A stretch of DNA of 64,000 nt from an uncultured Polaribacter sp. (GTDB lineage Bacteria; Bacteroidota; Bacteroidia; Flavobacteriales; Flavobacteriaceae). The position numbers and the translations under genes were made by a program. Under the pieces are notes generated by a model, which did no database searches, was not told the DNA's origin, and saw only the letters and a program-made list of their open reading frames with translations. Positions 1 to 8,377 of the stretch are shown here, piece by piece. Positions within the stretch are counted from its first letter, which is position 1. Each line of letters opens with the position of its first letter. The DNA is taken from NCBI GenBank assembly GCA_947497755.1, contig CANMHT010000004.1, forward strand, positions 124,001 through 188,000. Reading direction: 5' to 3'.

Positions 1-4
1 TAAT

Positions 5-592
5 TTGAAAATCAAGAAACTAGAAACAAAACTATTAATCAGAATTGGAATTCTGATTTTAATAATCGATATCTTACTTATGAAGTTTTGGATTAGTACC
101 ATTAAACCTGATATATTAATGTCTTTTGGAGTTGAATCTTACAGGTATCAAATATTTGGAGTAAATATTCTCATTGGAATTATTATTTTCTTTATTAAAA
201 AAAGACTTTCGATTTTACTTTTTATTAATACATTCGTTTGTTATTGGATATTTTCATTTTTCTGGAATTCTTGGATTGAGAATCATCCATACTCACAGAC
301 AAACTATTATTTTAAAATTGAAAACAGAAATTTGAAGTTAAGTATTTCAGAAAATCCAAACACATATGGAATTTATGAATTAGATGCTAATTCGACTGAT
401 TCTTTAAAAATAATTGAAATGGGAATGAATGAAAAAAGAGGTGATAGTATTGTTCTAAAATGGTGGAATGGAGAAATTCAAGAAATGTACTTTTATAATA
501 ATACATTATTCGGTTTACCTAAATTTCCTAATGAAATTCAACTACATAAAAAAGAAAAAACAGAGATACAACAAACATCTAAAACACATTAA
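5..592 (+). CDS. hypothetical membrane protein (possibly 5'-truncated by window edge)
   Basis: About 195 residues from a TTG codon at the extreme left edge; no in-frame stop is visible upstream, so the real start may lie outside the window. Residues 10-30 and 47-64 and 68-90 are strongly hydrophobic, giving about three membrane segments, followed by a soluble, charged C-terminal part (about residues 95-195). I do not recognise a family. Very AT-rich. It is followed within 50 nt by another tiny membrane ORF, so both may belong to one poorly conserved unit. Confidence 0.6.
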   Translation: MKIKKLETKLLIRIGILILIIDILLMKFWISTIKPDILMSFGVESYRYQIFGVNILIGIIIFFIKKRLSILLFINTFVCYWIFSFFWNSWIENHPYSQTNYYFKIENRNLKLSISENPNTYGIYELDANSTDSLKIIEMGMNEKRGDSIVLKWWNGEIQEMYFYNNTLFGLPKFPNEIQLHKKEKTEIQQTSKTH

Positions 593-641
593 AATACAGT
601 TTATTCAAAACCACTCTGTATAAAATTTAAAATCTGGATAA

Positions 642-815
642 ATGAGAGTTTATAAGTTAATAGGAATTTTGATTTTTTCAACTGGACTTTTAGTGCTGTT
701 TTATAAAAAAAGCGGATTTTATGGTTTTGGTGGATATATTGATAAATCGTGGGAAAACATAATTATTAGCTCAATTCTAATCGGAATCGGTATATTAATA
801 TTGAAAAAACGTTAA
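642..815 (+). CDS. small hypothetical membrane protein (57 aa)
   Basis: ATG-initiated 57-residue ORF. The protein starts MRVYKLIGILIFSTGLL and has two hydrophobic stretches (about residues 5-21 and 40-53) separated by a Gly/Tyr-rich loop, ending in a KKR tail. This is the composition of a genuine two-pass small membrane protein rather than random AT-rich translation. It lies 49 nt downstream of the preceding membrane protein on the same strand. No family recognised; coding status rests on composition only. Confidence 0.4.
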   Translation: MRVYKLIGILIFSTGLLVLFYKKSGFYGFGGYIDKSWENIIISSILIGIGILILKKR

Positions 816-868
816 CACTCATTTATGCAAAAAAGAAGAAACCTAATTATAAAGAATCTGAATACAGA

Positions 869-1018
869 ATGTTAGGAAACGAGTTAATGAAAATTGGTGG
901 ATTTTGGCAAATTGATTTTGGTGGAATTGCAACAGTCAATATTCCTAAAAATGTTCAGTTTGATATTGAACAATTAGCGAAAATGTTGGATTTGTATTTA
1001 GTCGAAATAATTGATTAA
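869..1018 (+). pseudogene. short ORF, probable remnant of a larger gene
   Basis: A 49-residue reading frame from an ATG at 869; the same frame stays open upstream to about 812 without another start and reads a plausible charged peptide there. The peptide (GFWQIDFGGIATVNIPK, then a helix QLAKMLDLYLVEIID) looks like the end of a folded domain rather than a complete protein. I read it as the 3' remnant of a decayed gene; a real small protein cannot be excluded. Confidence 0.3.
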
Positions 1019-1121
1019 TAAATGCCAGCAGGTAACAACAGCTATTATTTATAATGCTAAAATGTAAAGAAATCATATACAAAACAATCAGCGGTAATTA
1101 AATGATAAATCAAATTAAACA

Positions 1122-1589
1122 ATGAAAATTAGCCTGTATAACGAAAAAGAACAATTTGAGATCAAGTCATTGATAGAAGAAATAGCAAAAGAGTTTAAAG
1201 AACCAATAATAGCATCAAATTCATCCTTTAAGAATAACTTTGACAAGTTATGGTTGCTAAAGAATAAGGAATTATTGATTGGTACAATTGGAGTAATACG
1301 ACTTAAGAATAATAATGCCATTTTAAAAAGTATGTTTGTTAAAAAAGAATATCGAGGCAAAAGTTATGGTGTGTCATCATCATTGATTCAAACAGCAATA
1401 GATTGGTTACGAAATGAAAAAATTGATAGCGTATACCTTGGTACAATGACCCAATTTAAAGCTGCGCAAAAATTCTACACTAAAAATGGATTTCGTAAAA
1501 TTGATTCCACAGAGCTACCAGTTGATTTTATCAATAACCCATTAGATAAGCTTTACTATAGAATGGATTTAACAATAGAAAATAATTGA
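1122..1589 (+). CDS. GNAT family N-acetyltransferase
   Basis: 155 residues, the usual length of a single GNAT domain. The acetyl-CoA binding motif A is visible as MFVKKEYRGKSYGVSSSLI (about residues 70-88, R-G-K-S-Y-G in the place of Q/R-x-x-G-x-G/A), followed by the beta5/alpha4 segment VYLGTMTQFKAAQKFYTKNGF typical of motif B (FYxKxGF). Substrate cannot be told. It is an isolated gene in an accessory stretch with no clear operon partners. Confidence 0.85.
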   Translation: MKISLYNEKEQFEIKSLIEEIAKEFKEPIIASNSSFKNNFDKLWLLKNKELLIGTIGVIRLKNNNAILKSMFVKKEYRGKSYGVSSSLIQTAIDWLRNEKIDSVYLGTMTQFKAAQKFYTKNGFRKIDSTELPVDFINNPLDKLYYRMDLTIENN

Positions 1590-1737
1590 TAAAGTAGTAA
1601 AAAGACATTTTTGAAGTAAACAACTAGAACTAACTATTGCGATAAGTAACTGCTACTACTCACCTATTTTAAAATATAACTTTTGAATAAATCACTAATT
1701 TTATCAATAAACGAAAAAAATAAATAGTAAACTATAT

Positions 1738-1935
1738 ATGAACAAATTAGAAAGACGCTTAAAAGGATTTTACAAATACAAAAAACGATTAAAAAACTAT
1801 GATAGATCTGATAGTTATGTCTTAAAAACAACTGGAAAACCTTGTAGTTGTTATCTGTGTAGCCCAAAAGATGAAAAACCAAAATACCAACCCTCAAAAA
1901 ATAAAGCACATCATTCTATTAAGTTTGACGATTAG
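1738..1935 (+). CDS. small conserved-type hypothetical protein with Cys cluster (65 aa)
   Basis: 65 residues, very basic in the first third (KLERRLKGFYKYKKRLKNY) and with a cysteine cluster PCSCYLCSP near residues 35-43, which could bind a metal. The C-terminal part contains HH. Composition is highly biased but the clustered Cys residues and good ATG start argue for a real gene. No function can be assigned; a short zinc-binding or nucleic-acid-binding protein is a guess. Confidence 0.5.
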   Translation: MNKLERRLKGFYKYKKRLKNYDRSDSYVLKTTGKPCSCYLCSPKDEKPKYQPSKNKAHHSIKFDD

Positions 1936-1989
1936 ATATAAAATACTATCTTTCTCCTTCCCTAATTACTAATTATAGTTGCTTATACA

Positions 1990-3189
1990 ATGAAAAATAT
2001 ATCTGTTCTTTTTTGCCTACTGTTTTTAACACCATCTTTTTCTCAATCTCGTAGTAGTTTACAAGTAGGTTCAAAAGCTCCTAAAATCAATATTACAAAT
2101 TGGATTCATAATACACCAAAAGATAAAAACCTTAAAAACAAAGTTATTGTATTAGAATTTTGGGCTACTTGGTGTGCTCCTTGTATAAAAGCAGTACCTC
2201 ACTTAAATAAAATCCAAAAAAAGTTTAAAGGAAATGATAATGTTGTTTTTTTATCATTGTCTGATGAAAAAGAAGCCACTATTAAAAAAAAATTAAAAAA
2301 GGTTAATTTTAGTTCTATCGTTGTTTCAGATATTACAAAACAAACCAATAAAAACTTTGGTGTAAAGTTTCTTCCATTAACCTTAATAATAGACAAACAA
2401 CATGTTATTAAATGGATTGGAGGGCCCAATGAGTTAAACTATGAACTGATCAAAGAAGTTATAGATAATAAGCCTATAAGCAAAAAGTACATTTCAAATT
2501 TTGACTTATTTTCAATAAAAAACACCAATAAAGTCTATACCAATATTGATTATAAAACCTTTTCTAAACTAATTAAAGATAAGGATGTAAACTATTATTT
2601 TTCTATCAAAGAATCTTCTGATTTAAGAAATACTTCTTTAAAAATAGGAGAAAACATCTTTTCATATTCATCTATTCCTCTTAAAAAATTACTTTCTCAA
2701 CTTTATAAGGTGAATTATACCAGTTTACATTTACCTAAAGATTTGGCTTCTAAAAGATATGCCATTGCCTATAAAAACACAAAGCTAAAAAATAGCACTC
2801 AAAAATTATTAAAAGAAATTTTAGCGCAATTAGAATTAAAAAAAGAACAGAAAAAAATCAAAAAAACTATTTACGATGTTAAACTGAATACTACATCAAA
2901 ACTAATCGCAACTACAGTTAAACCAAAAGAATTTAGTTCTTTTTCTGTTACCAATAATATATTATCAGCCAAAAAACAGACCATACCTAACTTACTAAAA
3001 ACCATAGAAATAAAATCTGGGCATACATTTCAAATTAACAATGCTACTACTAAAAAATATTACGATTTTGAAATTGATTTAACCGATATAGCTTCTATTA
3101 AAAAAGACATGAATAAATATGGTTTTAATATGTCTCAAAAAGAAGTGTATGCTGATGTGATAGAAATTAAACATGCAGAAAGCAAATAG
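1990..3189 (+). CDS. TlpA-like thioredoxin-fold protein with C-terminal DUF3738-like region
   Basis: Secreted or periplasmic 399-residue protein with signal peptide MKNISVLFCLLFLTPSFSQS. Residues about 25-160 form a TlpA/ResA-type thioredoxin domain with the redox motif WCAPC (residues 61-65) and cis-Pro region FLPLT. The remaining 240 residues are not thioredoxin; the end (YDFEIDLTDIASIKKDMNKY, then a final VIEIKHAES) resembles the end of DUF3738 (TIGR03435) proteins, whose last strand reads like vlVIDHvekP. Role inferred: thiol-disulfide exchange on envelope proteins. The C-terminal assignment is my inference from motif resemblance only. Confidence 0.8.
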   Translation: MKNISVLFCLLFLTPSFSQSRSSLQVGSKAPKINITNWIHNTPKDKNLKNKVIVLEFWATWCAPCIKAVPHLNKIQKKFKGNDNVVFLSLSDEKEATIKKKLKKVNFSSIVVSDITKQTNKNFGVKFLPLTLIIDKQHVIKWIGGPNELNYELIKEVIDNKPISKKYISNFDLFSIKNTNKVYTNIDYKTFSKLIKDKDVNYYFSIKESSDLRNTSLKIGENIFSYSSIPLKKLLSQLYKVNYTSLHLPKDLASKRYAIAYKNTKLKNSTQKLLKEILAQLELKKEQKKIKKTIYDVKLNTTSKLIATTVKPKEFSSFSVTNNILSAKKQTIPNLLKTIEIKSGHTFQINNATTKKYYDFEIDLTDIASIKKDMNKYGFNMSQKEVYADVIEIKHAESK

Positions 3190-3265
3190 AAAAAGTACTT
3201 TAATTGGTATCTTTTTTCTAGTATAAAATCAATTTTAAACACACTATCTGTGTTACAATAATTAT

Positions 3266-3273
3266 TACATTTG
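3266..3273 (+). promoter_or_regulatory. Bacteroidota -7 box TACATTTG before the AraC-type regulator
   Basis: Exact match to the Bacteroidota -7 consensus TAnnTTTG, 27 nt before the ATG at 3301. A TTG codon used as a possible start at 3271 lies inside this box, so translation from it is unlikely and the ATG at 3301 is preferred. No clear -33 TTG was found at the expected spacing. Confidence 0.5.
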
Positions 3274-3300
3274 AACTGTAAACCATACAGAAATTCATTA

Positions 3301-4440
3301 ATGTCTGAACTCAATTTAAATATTTACAACCTAATTATTGTTGCCTCTGTATTTATTGGAACCACCTTTGGATTCCTACTTATTTTTACAAAACGAATCA
3401 ATAGAAAAGCAAATATATTATTAGGCTTACTTACTTTTATTATTGTTTTATGGAATATTTGGATTTTAAGCATCGATTTTCAAGTAAGTAATTTTATTCC
3501 TCTTTTTTATTTAATTCCTTTAAACTATTCTTTAGCACTTGGACCACTACTCTATTTTTATGTAAAAAAAATAACCAATGCTAACTATCGTATTTCTAAT
3601 AAAGACTTACTTCATTTTTCTCCTTTAATTATAGAGCTTGTTGCACATAGTATTATTTGTAATGAAGCCCTAATCAACAATACAATTGCTTTAGAAACTT
3701 CTATTTATTATCAATTAATGCCTATACTACAGTTTATGGCAATTATTTCTGTTATAAGCTATAGTGTATTTGCTTTAATAGAGATTAGAGCCTATCATAA
3801 CTGGTTAAACAAAAATTACAGTACCAATGATAGGTATAGTTTAAAATGGTTGTATAGATTGATTGTTATTTTTGCCTTACTTTGGTTTTTATGGGTGCCA
3901 TATACAATTATTGATTATGTGCTGTTTAATTATCATTTAGGAATGGATTCATACTACCCAATTTATGTGCTCTTATCTGTCATTACCATTTGGATTAGTG
4001 CAGAGGCTTTTTTAAGGCCAGAAATCATTTTATTAGAAAGAATCAAAGACGATACAAAGAAAAAAGAAAAGCCTTCAGAAGAAATCTCTATAAAAGCGAA
4101 TTGGCTACAAGAACAAATGATGAGTAATCGTTTTTATCTTAATTCAGAGCTCACATTAAAATCACTGGCAAATGAACTTGATATTCACCCAAACATCTTA
4201 TCTAAAATAATTAATGACGGACTTGATAAAAACTTCTCTGATTTTATCAATGAGTATCGTGTAAATGCTATAGTAGAAAAATTACATAGTGGCAATTACA
4301 ATCACATTACTTTATTAGGTTTGTCTTTTGAATGCGGATTTAATTCTAAAACTACTTTTAATCGGGTTTTTAAAAATAGTATGGGTGTTACTCCAATTCA
4401 ATATAAAAAGTCACTAAAAAACAAGAATACATCGTCTTAA
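3301..4440 (+). CDS. membrane-bound AraC family transcriptional regulator
   Basis: About 379 residues. The N-terminal two thirds carries roughly seven hydrophobic helices (residues about 10-30, 38-58, 65-90, 105-120, 135-160, 185-210, 220-245), then a linker and a C-terminal AraC-type double helix-turn-helix (about residues 280-375) with LKSLANELDIHPNILSKIIN and the signature SFECGFNSKTTFNRVFK, then MGVTPIQYK. Such membrane-anchored AraC regulators are common in Flavobacteriia and are thought to sense envelope signals. The adjacent lipoprotein serine hydrolase, 83 nt downstream on the same strand, is a plausible target. Start chosen at ATG 3301 because the alternative TTG overlaps the promoter box. 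Confidence 0.85.
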   Translation: MSELNLNIYNLIIVASVFIGTTFGFLLIFTKRINRKANILLGLLTFIIVLWNIWILSIDFQVSNFIPLFYLIPLNYSLALGPLLYFYVKKITNANYRISNKDLLHFSPLIIELVAHSIICNEALINNTIALETSIYYQLMPILQFMAIISVISYSVFALIEIRAYHNWLNKNYSTNDRYSLKWLYRLIVIFALLWFLWVPYTIIDYVLFNYHLGMDSYYPIYVLLSVITIWISAEAFLRPEIILLERIKDDTKKKEKPSEEISIKANWLQEQMMSNRFYLNSELTLKSLANELDIHPNILSKIINDGLDKNFSDFINEYRVNAIVEKLHSGNYNHITLLGLSFECGFNSKTTFNRVFKNSMGVTPIQYKKSLKNKNTSS

Positions 4441-4523
4441 ATTAGTCCCATTCTATAATATGGAGCTTTTATACATCAGGTAGACACTATGTTTGCCAAA
4501 ACATGATATATAAATTAAAAGAC

Positions 4524-6167
4524 ATGAAATTACATTATTATTGGTTGTGTATTGTATTAATGATAAGCGCTTGCAATACCTCAAACTCTTCACAAGAGAA
4601 AGTAACATCTAAAGAAAATAATACACTATTCTTTTCAAAAAATGATTATAAAAACAACAAAACAACCTCGGTTGTTAACACACAAAATTTCACATTACAC
4701 AAAGATAAATTCTTGAGTATTCACTTTACATTAAAACAACCACTAATTAAAAGTTTACAAGAATTAGCCCCTAATTTATCTCAAGAACAATTACTAAATC
4801 AAGGAAATTTTCAGTTTACATTTTTAGTTGATGATAAAATTGTACATACAGAAAACTTAAACAAAGGAGCGGGAACCATTTCTTCTAAAACAACCCAACT
4901 TAGCCATACAATACCAATGGTATACCCTACACAAATTGATTTTTGGGGTTGGTTTATGTGGTTAAAGTTTATGAAACTTAGTGGCGGACAAGATGTTCTT
5001 TCTACTGGTAATCATTCCTTAACTATTGAAGTAAGACCTTATTTAAAAGCAAAAAATATAAAAGTTGGTCCAATTTTAGCAACAGGAGGTATTGCGATTG
5101 AAGTTGCAAAAATTAATGTTGATGAGAGCTTAGTACCAGTTCAAAAAATAGCATCAAATAGTGGTTGGGAATTATCTAATGCGAAATTTAACCTTAAAAA
5201 AATAGAAGCTTTAAACAGAAAAATTGCAGAAAATAGATTTGAAAACATCAACGGAATTGTTGTTGTAAAAAACAACAAGCTTTTAATAGAAGAATATTTT
5301 AATGGAGCTAACAGAAATAGTTTACACGATGTTAGATCTGTAGGAAAAACCTTTGCTTCTACCTTAATGGGAATTGCCATTGAAGAGAAATACATTCGCA
5401 GTGAAAAAGCATTACTTAAAGATTTTTATCATTTGCCATCCTTTAAAAACTACAGCAAAAAGAAAGATGCAATTACCATCGAATCTTTATTAACCATGAG
5501 TTCTGGGTTTGTTGGTGATGATAGTGATTATAATAGTCCTGGAAATGAAGAAAAAATGTATCCCACAAAAAACTGGGTACAATTTACATTGGATTTACCC
5601 ATGCGACAAAACCAGCAAATAGGAAAAGATTATACCTATTTTACAGCAGGCGTAGTTGTTCTAGGAGATATTATTCATAAATCTGTACCGAACGGATTGG
5701 TTTCTTATGCCGATAAAAAACTCTTTAAACCACTGAATATTCACAACTATAAATGGCAATATACGCCTCAAAATGTTGGAAATACTGCTGGAGGAATACA
5801 ACTAAGAGCTATTGACTTTGCTAAATATGGTCAACTATATAAAAACAAAGGAAAATGGAACAATCAACAAATACTAACAGAAAGTTGGGTAGAAAAAAGC
5901 TTATCAAAACAAGTAGTTCAAAAACATCCAGGAGTAAAAAATGCTTTTTATGGATATCTATTTTGGAACAAAACCTATACAGTGAACGGAAAAGAATATG
6001 AAGTTTCTTTTTGTAGTGGTAGAGGCGGAAATAAAATTTTTGTTTTTAAAGATATTCCGTTTGTAGTTGTTATCACCGCTTCTGCATACGATAACCCAAA
6101 TGCTCATAACAATGTTGATAAAATCATGACAGAATATCTATTACCGGCTGTACTAGAGAACAAATAG
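4524..6167 (+). CDS. lipoprotein serine hydrolase, beta-lactamase (class C / EstB) fold
   Basis: Exported lipoprotein: MKLHYYWLCIVLMISAC gives a lipobox ending at Cys (an ATG at 4503 would add 7 residues). After a 250-residue N-terminal extension lies a beta-lactamase-like domain: the S-x-x-K motif is SVGK (in DVRSVGKTFAST), followed by TIESLLTMSSGF, and a late GRGGN motif. The second motif, normally Y-x-N, reads YFT (in DYTYFTAGVVVLG). The family includes penicillin-binding esterases and D-aminopeptidases; the substrate is unknown. Located just downstream of the membrane AraC regulator. Confidence 0.85.
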   Translation: MKLHYYWLCIVLMISACNTSNSSQEKVTSKENNTLFFSKNDYKNNKTTSVVNTQNFTLHKDKFLSIHFTLKQPLIKSLQELAPNLSQEQLLNQGNFQFTFLVDDKIVHTENLNKGAGTISSKTTQLSHTIPMVYPTQIDFWGWFMWLKFMKLSGGQDVLSTGNHSLTIEVRPYLKAKNIKVGPILATGGIAIEVAKINVDESLVPVQKIASNSGWELSNAKFNLKKIEALNRKIAENRFENINGIVVVKNNKLLIEEYFNGANRNSLHDVRSVGKTFASTLMGIAIEEKYIRSEKALLKDFYHLPSFKNYSKKKDAITIESLLTMSSGFVGDDSDYNSPGNEEKMYPTKNWVQFTLDLPMRQNQQIGKDYTYFTAGVVVLGDIIHKSVPNGLVSYADKKLFKPLNIHNYKWQYTPQNVGNTAGGIQLRAIDFAKYGQLYKNKGKWNNQQILTESWVEKSLSKQVVQKHPGVKNAFYGYLFWNKTYTVNGKEYEVSFCSGRGGNKIFVFKDIPFVVVITASAYDNPNAHNNVDKIMTEYLLPAVLENK

Positions 6168-6195
6168 GAATAGTACATTTCTTGGTATAATTACG

Positions 6196-6237
6196 ATTCC
6201 GAATAAAGTAAATCTATTTTATTCGGAATTGCTTTTT
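6196..6237 (+). terminator. intrinsic terminator after the serine hydrolase
   Basis: Perfect 12-bp stem ATTCCGAATAAA / TTTATTCGGAAT with a 10-nt loop, followed by TGCTTTTTG. It starts 29 nt after the hydrolase stop codon. Confidence 0.75.
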
Positions 6238-6333
6238 GGGCTTTTTTGTTTTTAGAATTTACACTACTTTTAAGCATGCTAACGAATGAAAAAGATCATA
6301 CTATCCAACCAATAGACTACAAACAATACAATA

Positions 6334-6684
6334 ATGTTTACTAAAAAAAATAGTATTAAATATCAGCTATCAAATGATTTTAAAAGTGCTTTGAGGCATT
6401 TTACTTATTATTATACTAACGGTACCTTAACTAATGTTATTGGCGATGATACTCTCTTAAAAGATATTGATTACCGTGAAGACTTAAAAGAAGAAGCTAG
6501 TTTAGTAGAGCAAGCTTATGCAATTTTTACAAATACAATAGAAATTGATGCTAATGGTAAAGTTTTAAACCAAACACATGCAATGACAAGAGCTGCCCAA
6601 TGGATTCGATTTGTTTGTAAATCTAAAAATGATGCTTATAAAGTTGAACCTGCTTTTGAAGATTGGGAATTAGAATTATATTAA
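6334..6684 (+). CDS. hypothetical protein (116 aa)
   Basis: Soluble, acidic 116-residue protein rich in aromatic residues; no signal peptide. It contains FKSALRHFTYYYTNGTL near residue 17 and AMTRAAQWIRFVCKSKNDA near residue 82, which look like two helices. I do not recognise the family. It heads a same-strand group: the next gene starts 2 nt after its stop and a GNAT gene follows with a 4-nt overlap, so the three are probably co-transcribed. Confidence 0.7.
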   Translation: MFTKKNSIKYQLSNDFKSALRHFTYYYTNGTLTNVIGDDTLLKDIDYREDLKEEASLVEQAYAIFTNTIEIDANGKVLNQTHAMTRAAQWIRFVCKSKNDAYKVEPAFEDWELELY

Positions 6685-6686
6685 AC

Positions 6687-7058
6687 ATGAAATACAACCT
6701 TAACAACTATGACTTTAAAGAACTAGCTACTTGGATGGATGGTGGTTCAATCACTTTGTATTTCATAAATAAAAATAATGAAGAATTAAGCATTCATATA
6801 CAACAACATATAATTCATGAATATTATCAAGAAATATCAAATATTCCTGGTAGAATATATTTAAATGATAGTATAATTAATAAAAGATCATCTACAGAAA
6901 AATTAATACTTCAATTTTTAAAAGAGAATATTATAAATAAGCTGGATGGCTTAGAAAGAAAAATTTTAATCGAAAAAATTCAATGGATAACATCAAATGA
7001 ATATGAGATTTTTTCACCAATTAAATTAGAATTATCAGCTTCTAGAAAAAACATATGA
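6687..7058 (+). CDS. hypothetical protein (123 aa)
   Basis: Soluble 123-residue protein with no recognised domain. The ATG at 6687 comes 2 nt after the upstream stop; a TTG-initiated version from 6663 would overlap the upstream gene and is less likely. The N-terminal half (ELATWMDGGSITLYFINKNN) looks like alternating beta strands, the C-terminal half helical. Size and compactness resemble immunity-type proteins, but nothing in the sequence proves it. Its stop overlaps the GNAT start as ATGA, indicating translational coupling. Confidence 0.65.
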   Translation: MKYNLNNYDFKELATWMDGGSITLYFINKNNEELSIHIQQHIIHEYYQEISNIPGRIYLNDSIINKRSSTEKLILQFLKENIINKLDGLERKILIEKIQWITSNEYEIFSPIKLELSASRKNI

Positions 7059-7795
7059 TTAAAGAAATGAATACTGCAATTGTCAATAACCTATTTGAAT
7101 TTTGGAAACATATTGGAACATTAACAAACAGATTGTCTGCTAATAAAAACTACTCCTCTGTTTCTATGACAACTTCTGATTGGCCTAATAGAGTTTTCGA
7201 TGTAACCAATAATGATGATGCCCTACTACAAGAAATTAAAGAGCTAAGTCAAGATGGGAAATTACCAGAAATCCTTAGTGTTATGAATCATGCAGATTCT
7301 TTAAATAACTCAGATTTTGAATTGGTTTTTCAGCAAAAAAATATGGCTATTGACTTACATAAATTTTCTGAATCAACCATCACTAATTCCAATATCAAAG
7401 CGGTTAAAAGCGAAAAAGAGGCAACACGTTTTGCAAAAGTGGCTACAGAAGCTTTTGGTTATTTGGTAGATGAAAAAGTGGTATTTGAAATTGTTAGAAA
7501 CTCAAGCCAAACACAACTATTTACCTATCAAGAAAACGGAGAAGTATTGGGTTGTGGTATCGTTTTTTTTGATACAAATCATTATGCTGGTTTACATATG
7601 ATTGGTACAATACCAAAAGGCAGAGGAAAAGGAATTGGAAAAAGCATGACAAAACATTTATTGCAAATAGCTAAAAACAATACTGCAACTCATTGTGTGT
7701 TACACGCTTCTAAAATGGGAGAATCTATTTATAAAAAATTAGGCTTTGAAACTTATGGAGAGCTTAAAAACTATAGAATATTGAAAAGGAAGTAA
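7055..7795 (+). CDS. GNAT family N-acetyltransferase
   Basis: 246 residues, longer than a single GNAT domain: an N-terminal part (1-110) without recognisable motif and a C-terminal GNAT domain (about 120-246) with the acetyl-CoA loop GTIPKGRGKGIGKSMTKHLL (R-G-K-G-I-G) and the late motif IYKKLGFETYGELKNY. This two-part layout is typical of small-molecule acetyltransferases. The start overlaps the previous stop by ATGA; an ATG four codons downstream is possible. Substrate unknown. Confidence 0.85.
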   Translation: MIKEMNTAIVNNLFEFWKHIGTLTNRLSANKNYSSVSMTTSDWPNRVFDVTNNDDALLQEIKELSQDGKLPEILSVMNHADSLNNSDFELVFQQKNMAIDLHKFSESTITNSNIKAVKSEKEATRFAKVATEAFGYLVDEKVVFEIVRNSSQTQLFTYQENGEVLGCGIVFFDTNHYAGLHMIGTIPKGRGKGIGKSMTKHLLQIAKNNTATHCVLHASKMGESIYKKLGFETYGELKNYRILKRK

Positions 7796-7818
7796 TTTTT
7801 AAACTATATGTTTATGCT

Positions 7819-8310
7819 ATGAAAAAAATATATCAAAATAAAAAAGCTTTAAGCTATAAGAACATTAACTTATTGTGGGATTTTTTGTTTTATAGTATTC
7901 TTGCTCCTATTTCTGTTTTAATCATGCATATAAATACATGGTCTACAATAGAGTCTACAGATTTCATTTATACATTTGTTCTTTTTATTCTTCTATTTAT
8001 TATTCACAATATAATATTTGCATACAGAAAACACTTGTTAAGCATTTATATAGATACCGATAACAACACTTTAATAATTAACCAGCTTAGACGATTCAAA
8101 AAAAATAGTTGTACTGTTTTAGATATCAACAAATTAAAGATATCAAAATTGCAAATTGGCTGGTATATCTTTTTTGAGCTAGATGATACAACTCAGAAAA
8201 TCACTATTTCTTCTAGCAATTATGGAATTTCAGAAGAAAAGGTCAATAAATTGTATCAAAAAATACAGAAAAAGATCAATCCAATCACAACTAAATCACT
8301 GATTATCTGA
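7819..8310 (+). CDS. hypothetical two-pass membrane protein (163 aa)
   Basis: Two hydrophobic helices (about residues 22-42 and 52-72) followed by a soluble C-terminal domain with alternating short strands (LLSIYIDTDNNTLIINQL, then FFELDDTTQKITISSS), a pattern like a bacterial PH-like domain. This is an inference from pattern only; no family is recognised. It follows the GNAT gene by 23 nt on the same strand and may be the last gene of that group. Confidence 0.65.
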   Translation: MKKIYQNKKALSYKNINLLWDFLFYSILAPISVLIMHINTWSTIESTDFIYTFVLFILLFIIHNIIFAYRKHLLSIYIDTDNNTLIINQLRRFKKNSCTVLDINKLKISKLQIGWYIFFELDDTTQKITISSSNYGISEEKVNKLYQKIQKKINPITTKSLII

Positions 8311-8377
8311 TTGTTTTTTTCATTTTGTATATTAAAATTAGATTCTTATCGTTATTCATTTAGAAAAAACACATTCT

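Noticed and set aside
3271..3300. TTG start extending the AraC regulator by 10 residues
   Set aside because: The TTG is part of an exact -7 promoter box TACATTTG, so translation cannot start there on that transcript; ATG 3301 is used.
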